Below, piece after piece: positions 1-4,993 of a stretch of DNA of 5,058 bases (position 1 is its first letter; each line of letters begins with the position of its first letter). Made by a program: the position numbers and the translations under genes. The DNA is from an uncultured Eubacteriales bacterium (GTDB taxonomy: Bacteria; Bacillota; Clostridia; Christensenellales; Christensenellaceae), in the NCBI GenBank assembly GCA_905193725.1, contig CAJJPW010000166.1, positions 1 through 5,058 of the forward strand, read 5' to 3'. A model generated the notes under the pieces. The model was not told the DNA's origin. It worked only from the letters and a program-made list of their open reading frames with translations, and ran no database searches.

Positions 1-798
1 AGCATCCAATTCGTAGCCATCACCACTCAATGGCGCACCTGAACCGATCTTGGAGGCCAGGATAAGGCCGCTAATAGAGGCAGCAATGCCGGAAAGTGTG
101 AAGATCTTGATTTTTGTCCAATCCACATTGATCCCTGCTAGACGGGCGGTCTCTTCGTTTCCCCCAATGGCGTATACATATCTGCCAAACCGCGTCTTAT
201 GTAGCAAGTAGTAAAATATTACGGTGACCACAATGAGAATGATAATGGGCATCGGGATCACACCAAAAACGTTCTTGCCGGCAATATCTAAAAACGGCTG
301 TTTGGCGCTCGCCCAGGGGATGCCATCACATAGCACCAGAGCGATACCCCGAAAGAGCATATTGCTACCCAATGTCACCACAAAGGGTGGTATCTTTGCT
401 TTGGCGATGATCACGCCGTTAAATGCCCCCAGCACTAGCCCTAACACCAGTGTGAGTAAAATAGACAGGATAAACGGAATCCCTGCCATCTCGTAAAAAC
501 CGATGAACGACACACCGGATAACGCAATGATGGAGCCCACCGATAAGTCAATGCCCAAAATGATAATTATGAGCGTCATCCCATAAGAGATAATTGCATT
601 AATGGATACCTGGCTGAGCACGTTGAGTGCATTTCCGCCGGTTAAAAAACGCCAGTCCCCTCTGATGTTGTTAATTTTTAAAATATCTGTCAACAAAAAC
701 ACCACGAAGGTAATGACGAGAAATGTTAAAAAAGGGCCAAGAAGGCTAGATTTTTTTGTCTTTGTTAGTAAATTTGTTTTGCCATCAATTTTTGCCAT
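1..798 (-). CDS. Ribose-type ABC sugar transporter permease (RbsC-like), 3' end cut off by window
   Basis: This is the membrane-spanning subunit of a ribose/xylose-type sugar importer. It forms the channel through which the sugar delivered by the binding protein (875-1945) passes, powered by an ATPase not seen here. The 266 residues visible read without interruption. Family marks are GIDLSVGSIIALSG near residues 82-95, the conserved cytoplasmic loop AIGGNEETARLAGINV near 210-225 that contacts the ATPase, and GDGYELDA at the cut, which RbsC proteins also carry before their last segments. Hydrophobic helices lie roughly at 17-40, 63-82, 87-105, 107-130, 184-203 and 232-250. Related proteins have about 320 residues, so some 50-60 are missing. 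The ATG at 798 follows GGGGGAG at 5 nt. Family assignment is firm; the substrate is not readable from this subunit. Confidence 0.93.
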   Translation of the reverse strand, partial: MAKIDGKTNLLTKTKKSSLLGPFLTFLVITFVVFLLTDILKINNIRGDWRFLTGGNALNVLSQVSINAIISYGMTLIIIILGIDLSVGSIIALSGVSFIGFYEMAGIPFILSILLTLVLGLVLGAFNGVIIAKAKIPPFVVTLGSNMLFRGIALVLCDGIPWASAKQPFLDIAGKNVFGVIPMPIIILIVVTVIFYYLLHKTRFGRYVYAIGGNEETARLAGINVDWTKIKIFTLSGIAASISGLILASKIGSGAPLSGDGYELDA

Positions 799-822
799 TT
801 ATTCTCCCCCTTCCAGTTGCAA

Positions 823-857
823 TTTTAAGGCGGGAGGGTTTGCCCCCCGCCTTAAAA
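823..857 (-). promoter_or_regulatory. Intergenic stem-loop between binding-protein and permease genes
   Basis: Twelve base pairs are perfect (TTTTAAGGCGGG at 823-834 with CCCGCCTTAAAA at 846-857). After one A-C mismatch, two or three further G-C pairs close a small loop. It sits 17 nt after the binding-protein stop and before the permease ribosome binding site. No run of U follows the stem on the minus strand, so it is not a standard full terminator. In transporter operons such hairpins commonly protect the 3' end of the binding-protein mRNA and lower expression of the membrane subunits; that role is inferred here. Confidence 0.65.
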
Positions 858-874
858 ACTTGCCTTTGGTATTT

Positions 875-1945
875 TTATTCGATTGCATTGCCTTCTGAAT
901 CTTTGTATCCATCGATGGTGTATGTGCCAACGTCGATCGTTTGATCCCACTCAACTTCTGTCTCGATGCCAGCAGCATAGTTCATGATAATCTCTACTGC
1001 TTTTCTGCCCATTTGGCCTGGGAATTGCACAGCATCGCCTTTAATTTTGCCTTCCTGGATCGCAGCTTCTGATTCGTCGCCTAAGTCGTAACCTACAACA
1101 GTAATGGAATCCAGTTTATTGGCTCTTTCCACTGCGGAAAGGGAACCCAGTGCGCAGTCGTCATTAATGCCGAAAATGCCTACTAAGTTGTCGCCATATT
1201 TTTGCATTGCGTCTTCCGCACAGTTCATTGCTTTATCTCTTTGACCGGTTGCTTCAAAGTGCTCAATGGTGATATCAGGCATTTCCTTGCTCATGATTTC
1301 TTCAAAGCCCTTAGTTCTATCTTGTACGGAAGTAACGGTACCATGGTCTACAATTGCCACATTGCCAGAGGTGATATTTCTCTCTTTGAGCGCCTCTATC
1401 ATGAGACCAGCAGCTAACTGACCACCCTTTACGTTGTCAGAGGCCACATGAGCCAGATACAAGTCGTCATCTACACCTTCTGCCAAGCTATCGATGGTGA
1501 CAACGGGGATGCCTGCGTCAATTGCCTTTTGTACCGCTGGTGCTACTGCCTTAGAGTCGGTAGGAGACACGCAGATTCCATCTACTCCCTGTTGGATAAA
1601 GTCATCGATCTGTTGCGCCTGTGTGCCAGCATCAAAGTCTGGGTCTGCAACCTGTACAGTAATGCCATACTCTTCTGCTGCAATATCGATTTCCTTTTGC
1701 ATATCCTGGTAGAATGGGTGTCTTAAGGACATGAGGGTAACACCGATCACGATTTCTGAACCGTCTTCTTTGGTTACTTTTTCTCCTGTACCACCGGTTT
1801 CTTCTCCGCCCATCTGCTCTTGCAGTTCCTCCGTGGGGTTTTTGCTCTCTTCCCCGCCGCCTGCCTGGCTTGCACAAGCTGTAAACAGCATCATTACTGC
1901 AACCATCACGCAAATGACAGTAGCCACTAAACTTCTTCTTTTCAT
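875..1945 (-). CDS. Sugar ABC transporter substrate-binding lipoprotein (RbsB-like, Peripla_BP_4)
   Basis: A 356-residue extracytoplasmic sugar receptor tethered to the outer face of the membrane. Residues 1-23 are a lipoprotein signal (basic MKRR, hydrophobic core) ending in the lipobox LFTAC with Cys24 as the lipidated residue. Residues 25-64 are a flexible Gly/Glu-rich linker. The two-lobed binding domain starts at EIVIGVTLMSLRHPFYQ (64-80). Typical family positions follow: GVDGICVSPTDSKAV (120-133), GIPVVTIDS (145-153), VASDN (167-171), VQDRTKGFEE (207-216, with the Arg that usually contacts sugar), GIFGINDDCALGSL (256-269) and VVGYDLGD (283-290). The start at 1945 follows AAGGAGG at a 6-nt gap. 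It lies between the isomerase and permease genes, which suggests one operon. Ribose, lyxose, xylose or a hexose are all possible ligands; the neighbouring isomerase favours lyxose or mannose. Confidence 0.93.
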   Translation of the reverse strand: MKRRSLVATVICVMVAVMMLFTACASQAGGGEESKNPTEELQEQMGGEETGGTGEKVTKEDGSEIVIGVTLMSLRHPFYQDMQKEIDIAAEEYGITVQVADPDFDAGTQAQQIDDFIQQGVDGICVSPTDSKAVAPAVQKAIDAGIPVVTIDSLAEGVDDDLYLAHVASDNVKGGQLAAGLMIEALKERNITSGNVAIVDHGTVTSVQDRTKGFEEIMSKEMPDITIEHFEATGQRDKAMNCAEDAMQKYGDNLVGIFGINDDCALGSLSAVERANKLDSITVVGYDLGDESEAAIQEGKIKGDAVQFPGQMGRKAVEIIMNYAAGIETEVEWDQTIDVGTYTIDGYKDSEGNAIE

Positions 1946-1986
1946 TTGTTTCCTCCTTCATAGTTCCTCTAATAATGTATTGCAAA

Positions 1987-2001
1987 ACTGCATGATGCAG
2001 T
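1987..2001 (-). repeat. Short perfect hairpin between isomerase and binding-protein genes
   Basis: ACTGCA and TGCAGT arms (6 bp) flank a 3-nt loop, and the minus strand continues with TTTTGC. It lies within the 70-nt gap after the isomerase stop. It is too weak for an efficient terminator, but it could cause partial termination or serve as an mRNA processing or stability element. Confidence 0.35.
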
Positions 2002-2015
2002 ATTTACCTTAATTG

Positions 2016-2558
2016 TCAGTCTAAATTGGTAATGCGTTTAATATCGGGGTCTGTAAAAATGTCCTCTTTGTCAAAGGAATTGGTAGAAAACTCCGAGATG
2101 ACTGCGCCCTCTGGTCCTGCTTGAAACCAATGGAGCGTCTTTTCCTGAAGCGTATACTGCATACCGGGCAATAGGTCGTGCTCGCCCCAGACATTAAAAT
2201 AAGCTTCCCTCTCTTTGGGTACATGGCCTTTGGGATGTTGTGGTTTTTCCCCAGGCACATACAGATACACCTCTCCCCACCGGCAGCGAAACGTCTCTTC
2301 TTTTCCGGGATAATCTCCCAGTTGTGGGTGGATATGTTCAGGACAGATTTGCCCTGGAAGCAGCACCAACTCTTTGGCGCAGCAGCGCTTTGTATTCACA
2401 TATACCACAATCGCCGTACCGATGACTTCGTATTCATTTAGGTTGTAATCGCAAATCTCTATATTTCTTTTTTCTTCTTCGGTGAGCACAATATGTGCCT
2501 TTCCCAATAGCTCTAAGGCTTTTTTCTGCGCCCATTCGATCTTTTCCTGAGATAACAT
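2016..2558 (-). CDS. D-lyxose ketol-isomerase family protein (D-lyxose/D-mannose isomerase)
   Basis: A 180-residue cytosolic cupin-type sugar isomerase. Known members interconvert D-lyxose and D-xylulose, and D-mannose and D-fructose, using a divalent metal, usually Mn. The cupin metal set is visible: His75-x-His77 in PEHIHPQLGDYPGKEETF, Glu88 eleven residues later, and His143 in TLHWFQAG. The sequence WGEVYLYVPGE (94-104) is the expected beta-barrel strand. Length agrees with the short class typified by Bacillus YdaE (about 167 residues) rather than the longer E. coli O157 enzyme. The start at 2558 is chosen because GGAGGAG lies 8 nt upstream. An in-frame ATG at 2591 would place that ribosome binding site inside the gene and has none of its own. 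It is the first gene of the operon with the binding protein and permease, so it probably acts on the imported sugar. Other sugar isomerase specificities within the family are possible. Confidence 0.85.
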   Translation of the reverse strand: MLSQEKIEWAQKKALELLGKAHIVLTEEEKRNIEICDYNLNEYEVIGTAIVVYVNTKRCCAKELVLLPGQICPEHIHPQLGDYPGKEETFRCRWGEVYLYVPGEKPQHPKGHVPKEREAYFNVWGEHDLLPGMQYTLQEKTLHWFQAGPEGAVISEFSTNSFDKEDIFTDPDIKRITNLD

Positions 2559-2684
2559 AGTTTTTTCTCCTCCAGGCAAATAAATATTCACTTTTTTACG
2601 ATGAAAATCGCTCTACTTATAGATATTTAATTACGATACTTGGATGTATTGCCAAGCGATGTATCTCCCATATGACTTGTAAAG

Positions 2685-2703
2685 GTATACCTTACCAAAG
2701 AAA
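2685..2703 (-). repeat. Direct repeat copy 1 (GTATACCTTACCAAAGAAA on the plus strand), candidate operator
   Basis: It matches copy 2 (2798-2816) at 18 of 19 positions. It overlaps a perfect 12-bp palindrome, AAGGTATACCTT at 2682-2693. On the minus strand it reads TTTCTTTGGTAAGGTATAC. Similarity continues in a TTACAC block to the right after a 4-nt length difference. The copy lies about 130-145 nt before the isomerase start, inside or next to the probable leader. Confidence 0.6.
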
Positions 2704-2727
2704 ATTACACTGCGCCTTTTTTACAAA

Positions 2728-2736
2728 ATTTTATCA
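2728..2736 (-). promoter_or_regulatory. Candidate extended -10 element (TGATAAAAT) for the sugar operon
   Basis: On the minus strand TGA precedes TAAAAT, five of six matches to the vegetative -10 with the TGn extension. No good -35 lies 16-18 nt upstream, so it would depend on the extension or an activator. The two repeat copies lie on either side of it. A start here would give a leader of about 160 nt. Weak evidence. Confidence 0.22.
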
Positions 2737-2751
2737 AAAATCACTATAAGG

Positions 2752-2767
2752 CACCCAATATTGGGTG
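2752..2767. repeat. Perfect 16-bp palindrome CACCCAATATTGGGTG
   Basis: The arms CACCCA and TGGGTG flank ATAT. Five T follow directly on the plus strand (2768-2772), so it could act as a small terminator for plus-strand transcription, although no plus-strand gene ends here. For the minus-strand operon it has no U-run, and a dimeric repressor or activator site fits better. It lies between the two copies of the direct repeat. Confidence 0.5.
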
Positions 2768-2797
2768 TTTTTCTATGCCTTTTTTCTCTTTGACAAA

Positions 2798-2816
2798 GTA
2801 TACCTTGCCAAAGAAA
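2798..2816 (-). repeat. Direct repeat copy 2 (GTATACCTTGCCAAAGAAA on the plus strand), candidate operator
   Basis: It matches copy 1 at 18 of 19 positions, 113 bp away in the same orientation. Here the central palindrome is imperfect (AAAGTATACCTT). On the minus strand it reads TTTCTTTGGCAAGGTATAC. It lies about 240-258 nt before the isomerase start. Confidence 0.6.
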
Positions 2817-2881
2817 CTCTCTTACACTCCTTCATTCTATTTGCTTAAATTTCTGCTGAAATTATTGATCATTCAAATAAT

Positions 2882-3031
2882 TTATACGACTGTCCAGCCA
2901 AAACATTGCAAGCGTTTGCCGCTTATCTCATAACGTTTTTTAGAATATTTTATTAATTCTTCGGAAACGACATTTTTCCCTTTAACCAGTTGAATAAAGA
3001 TTTGCCTGATTTTTTGTATCAATGGCGACAT
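2882..3031 (-). CDS. 49-residue small protein, possibly Spo0E-like
   Basis: This is a short ORF whose first 13 nt overlap the end of the kinase gene. Residues 4-30, LIQKIRQ...LVKGKNVVSEELIKYS, follow the hydrophobic and charge pattern of Spo0E-family proteins, which are two-helix peptides of about 50-60 residues that dephosphorylate Spo0A~P (helix 1 ending near LV, a short turn, then a SEELxxxS helix 2). The family signature SQELD corresponds here to SKKRY, so the Asp that is important for phosphatase activity is missing. The protein may be inactive, divergent or something else. The ATG at 3031 has only a weak ribosome binding site, so translation would have to be coupled to the kinase stop at 3019-3021. 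No competing ORF of better quality fills this stretch. The Spo0E relation is inferred by eye. Confidence 0.4.
   Translation of the reverse strand: MSPLIQKIRQIFIQLVKGKNVVSEELIKYSKKRYEISGKRLQCFGWTVV
2908..2919. promoter_or_regulatory. LacI-family-like operator (GCAAGCGTTTGC)
   Basis: A 12-bp palindrome with a central CG and a single mismatch, of the GCAAaCGtTTGC type bound by LacI/CcpA/PurR-class repressors. It resembles a catabolite-response element but departs from that consensus at two positions. It lies inside the 49-codon ORF and about 350 nt before the isomerase, so it may be a chance match. Confidence 0.25.
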
Positions 3032-3960
3032 GAATTTGGTTTTCTACCAGTAGTCTCTCTGCACGGTTGCCAAACCACTCGAATCTCTAATAGGCTTCCT
3101 TTTTTCTGTGCGAAGACGTGAGCCCCCATTTGCTCTACCAGTTGGGCGACAATGGCCAGTCCCAGGCCAGTATTTTGGCCGGTACGCATCTTATCCGCCG
3201 TGTAAAATCGCTCAAACAGCCTCTCCACATCTTGCTGGGAAAGATCTGGCGCATTATTTCGAAAGCAGGTGATGATCTCTTCCCCCTGATACACAGCAGA
3301 GATATATAGTTTTCCTTTTCCATGCTTCAAAGCGTTGGAAATTAGGTTGGCGTAGATGCGGTACACTACATCTCGGTCTGCCCAGACCATGGGCAAGCCC
3401 TTTTGCACCTCTAACACCGGCTCCATTTGTTTTTCCATAAAATCGTAGTAAAAAGTGGCAGTGAGATCAAATAAAGTCTTTTCTAGCGATACCTCTTCCC
3501 ACTCAAAGTGATAACTGCCCAGTTCTAACCGAGATAAATCGTAAAATCCTCCAATGAGGGTTTGCAGCGATTGTGCTCTCTTTTGAATGATAGTCAGGTA
3601 CTGTTTTCTCTCCTGGGGCGTACAAGCGTCACTTTCCAAAAGCTGAAGATATCCAAGGATGGAGGTGAGTGGCGTGCGCAAGTCGTGAGAGATATTGGCG
3701 ATCTCTTCTCGCAATTGATTTTGCAGCTTTACATGCTGCATTTCTTGGCGTCTCATTTGATCCAGCAGCTGATTGACTTTTACCAGAAGTTTCTCCACAT
3801 CTCTCTGGGGCGTTTTGAGCCGCAAATTTTGTTGGGGAGATTTTTGATCTATGTGGCTCAGCAGTCGATAGGCGCTGTGCAAGTTGTACTTAATGAGCCC
3901 TAGTGCCGTCAAAGCCGATGCGCTGACGATGGCTAGCAAGATAATAATCCAAATTTCCAT
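3019..3960 (-). CDS. Membrane-anchored sensor histidine kinase, no adjacent response regulator
   Basis: A 313-residue HisKA/HATPase_c kinase that autophosphorylates on His and passes the phosphate to a response regulator. Residues 2-25 form one membrane helix with almost no extracellular part. A coiled-coil-like linker (about 50-85) leads to the H-box ANISHDLRTPLTSILGYLQLL with His92. The ATP-binding domain has the N-box NLISNALKH (205-213), the F-box LFERFYTAD (248-256) and the G2-box TGLGLAIV (264-271). The usual Asp of the G1 box (DxGxG) is absent and NNAPD (235-239) stands there, a form I associate with bacitracin/lantibiotic-type kinases. The start at 3960 is preferred because AAAGGA lies 8 nt upstream; an in-frame ATG at 3987 lacks a good site. 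Neither neighbour is a response regulator. The short input domain suggests sensing within the membrane or through a partner protein. Confidence 0.9.
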   Translation of the reverse strand: MEIWIIILLAIVSASALTALGLIKYNLHSAYRLLSHIDQKSPQQNLRLKTPQRDVEKLLVKVNQLLDQMRRQEMQHVKLQNQLREEIANISHDLRTPLTSILGYLQLLESDACTPQERKQYLTIIQKRAQSLQTLIGGFYDLSRLELGSYHFEWEEVSLEKTLFDLTATFYYDFMEKQMEPVLEVQKGLPMVWADRDVVYRIYANLISNALKHGKGKLYISAVYQGEEIITCFRNNAPDLSQQDVERLFERFYTADKMRTGQNTGLGLAIVAQLVEQMGAHVFAQKKGSLLEIRVVWQPCRETTGRKPNSCRH

Positions 3961-4052
3961 GGGTGCAGTCCTTTTTGTAAAGATCATACCATAAATATGC
4001 CTAGAAATGAACGGAAACTTGCATGATTCATTCTCAAAAAACGATATTAATT

Positions 4053-4079
4053 CTTATAGCAGACAGCATAGTCTGTCAA
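4053..4079 (-). promoter_or_regulatory. Candidate promoter of the kinase gene, overlapping an inverted repeat
   Basis: On the minus strand a perfect TTGACA (4079-4074) is followed after 15 nt by TATAAG (4058-4053). The spacer is about 2 nt shorter than ideal. The -35 box overlaps an inverted repeat (CAGAC...GTCTG and GACAG...CTGTC registers within 4060-4077), which could be an operator. It lies about 90 nt before the kinase start, in the 125-nt gap after the BofC-domain gene. Confidence 0.4.
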
Positions 4080-4085
4080 AAAAAG

Positions 4086-4757
4086 CTAATTGTTTTTCGG
4101 GTAAAGCTCTGGGCTACTGGAGGGTTGTGGCATGGCATTTAGTTTATCCAAATACGTCTCAATCTCCTCCAATGTGGAGAAAACTTTACCCTGTTTCACC
4201 TGTTTTTTTTGGTTGGCCGTCATATATCGAGTAGCGGAATCGTTCATTTGCTTTACTTTCACTTGATCTTCTGTCTTAGGCTGGGTTTGGTAGACCGCCA
4301 ACTGATCATCTTCCCATATGAGAATGTAGTGTTTTTCACAGTACACAGAGAAGTCCTTTTCTAACACCACTTGTTCCTCATCAAATTGTTCAATCTGGAA
4401 GTCTGGATACTCTCTTTCCACCTCTTGCCGCGTTTTGCCTGCCAATTCCGTTTGGTTGTCATATACTTCCACCACCTGATGGCTACACGGCCGGTAGTTA
4501 TATTGGATGGTCAGCTTATAGCTATCTCCCAGTGTGGTGATCTGCCCATCCACTGCTAGAAGATCTTGTTCCTTTTGGATATTATCCAGCATAATTGGCT
4601 CTTCATTTCTGGCTTTAATCACACCGATCACGCCGGATATACAAATCAGCCCTAAAATAATCGCTGCTGTCACGAGCCTCCTAATCAGTTTTCTATGGGA
4701 TTTTCCCTCTTTCACTTTCACATTTTTCTGCATCTCTTCATGTCTGCCTTTTTTCAT
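4086..4757 (-). CDS. Membrane-anchored BofC C-terminal-domain protein
   Basis: A 223-residue protein with a basic cytoplasmic N-terminus (1-26), one membrane helix (about 27-47) and an extracytoplasmic part. Residues 86-206 follow the BofC C-terminal pattern: YNYRPCSHQVVEVY (86-99), ELAGKTRQEVEREYPDFQIEQF (104-125), VVLEKDF (130-136), CEKHYILIWEDDQLAVYQ (140-157) and a final helix ending in STLEEIETYLDKL (194-206). Cys91 and Cys140 each stand in a C-x-H or C-x-x-H setting and could pair. In Bacillus, BofC sits in the intermembrane space of the forespore and restrains the SpoIVB signal to sigma-K processing. Many Clostridia have such domain proteins of unknown role, so an exact BofC function should not be assumed. 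The start at 4757 has GGGAG 9 nt upstream; an ATG at 4733 is an alternative. The Pro/Ser-rich tail (209-223) is probably disordered. Confidence 0.72.
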   Translation of the reverse strand: MKKGRHEEMQKNVKVKEGKSHRKLIRRLVTAAIILGLICISGVIGVIKARNEEPIMLDNIQKEQDLLAVDGQITTLGDSYKLTIQYNYRPCSHQVVEVYDNQTELAGKTRQEVEREYPDFQIEQFDEEQVVLEKDFSVYCEKHYILIWEDDQLAVYQTQPKTEDQVKVKQMNDSATRYMTANQKKQVKQGKVFSTLEEIETYLDKLNAMPQPSSSPELYPKNN

Positions 4758-4799
4758 CTACGGAATCTCCCTATCTTTCGTGGGTTTCACATACCGTTA

Positions 4800-4827
4800 G
4801 TTATATGCCATTTGCTCTGGTCTATAC
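4800..4827 (-). promoter_or_regulatory. Candidate promoter of the BofC-domain gene
   Basis: The minus strand has TATAAC (4805-4800; five of six matches to a vegetative -10, also readable as CATATAAC), about 42 nt before the start codon. No good vegetative -35 is present. GTATA (4827-4823) lies 15 nt before CATATAA, which loosely resembles sporulation-sigma promoters (GTATA or ATA, then CATA-type -10), but the spacing is short and the match imperfect. Confidence 0.3.
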
Positions 4828-4831
4828 ACCA

Positions 4832-4873
4832 GCAAAAGATTTCGAACAAAATATTTTTTCTGCAATCTTTTGC
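4832..4873. repeat. Inverted repeat with 10-bp perfect arms
   Basis: GCAAAAGATT (4832-4841) and AATCTTTTGC (4864-4873) are exact reverse complements separated by 22 AT-rich nt. The left arm directly abuts a second small inverted repeat, CTGGT...ACCAG (4817-4832). Both lie just upstream of the candidate promoter of the BofC-domain gene, where a regulator could bind. The plus strand continues with a T-rich run after the right arm, so terminator activity in that direction cannot be excluded. Confidence 0.45.
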
Positions 4874-4926
4874 ATTTTTATTTTTTCCGGTATTTTTAAA
4901 AATATTTTTTATATGTATCTTTAGAC

Positions 4927-4958
4927 AAAAAATAGACTCTGCGATAAAACAGAGTCTA
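4927..4958 (-). terminator. Rho-independent terminator of the gene ending at 4994
   Basis: A nine-base-pair perfect stem (TAGACTCTG at 4933-4941 with CAGAGTCTA at 4950-4958) and an 8-nt loop are followed on the minus strand by six T (4932-4927). It begins 35 nt after the stop codon of the partial gene on the right and separates that gene from the BofC-domain gene, which therefore needs its own promoter. Confidence 0.88.
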
Positions 4959-4993
4959 ACCTTGCCTTTTCTTTTTCTGATATTTGGGGGCGC

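Larger units (their letters stand above)
2559..2881. other. Non-coding regulatory region upstream of the sugar operon
   Basis: No ORF of convincing length or composition lies here on either strand. It is AT-rich and holds the isomerase ribosome binding site (GGAGGAG, ending 8 nt before 2558), a duplicated 19-bp motif (2685-2703 and 2798-2816), a perfect palindrome (2752-2767), an extended -10-like TGATAAAAT (2736 to 2728, minus strand), and AT-rich weak hairpins at 2848-2863 and 2859-2883 just after the small ORF. The promoter of the sugar operon must lie in or upstream of this stretch unless it is read through from the kinase gene. Confidence 0.6.

Noticed and set aside
224..944. Plus-strand ORFs across the permease gene and the end of the binding-protein gene.
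   Set aside because: They are antisense shadows of strongly supported minus-strand genes, with unnatural composition and no ribosome binding sites of note.
1632..1985. Minus-strand 117-codon ORF overlapping the start of the binding-protein gene.
   Set aside because: It is Arg-rich, out-of-frame translation of the well-supported lipoprotein gene, with no family resemblance.
2559..2591. Upstream start for the isomerase at 2591 (11 extra residues, MNIYLPGGEKT).
   Set aside because: The extra codons contain the GGAGGAG ribosome binding site of the internal ATG at 2558, and no such site precedes 2591.
2848..2883. Overlapping AT-only hairpins after the small ORF (AATTTC...GAAATT and AAATTATT...AATAATTT) as a terminator.
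   Set aside because: There are no G-C-rich pairs and no U-run; such pairing is expected by chance in AT-rich DNA.
3961..3987. Upstream start for the kinase at 3987.
   Set aside because: No convincing ribosome binding site is present; the ATG at 3960 has AAAGGA at good spacing and places the membrane helix directly at the N-terminus.
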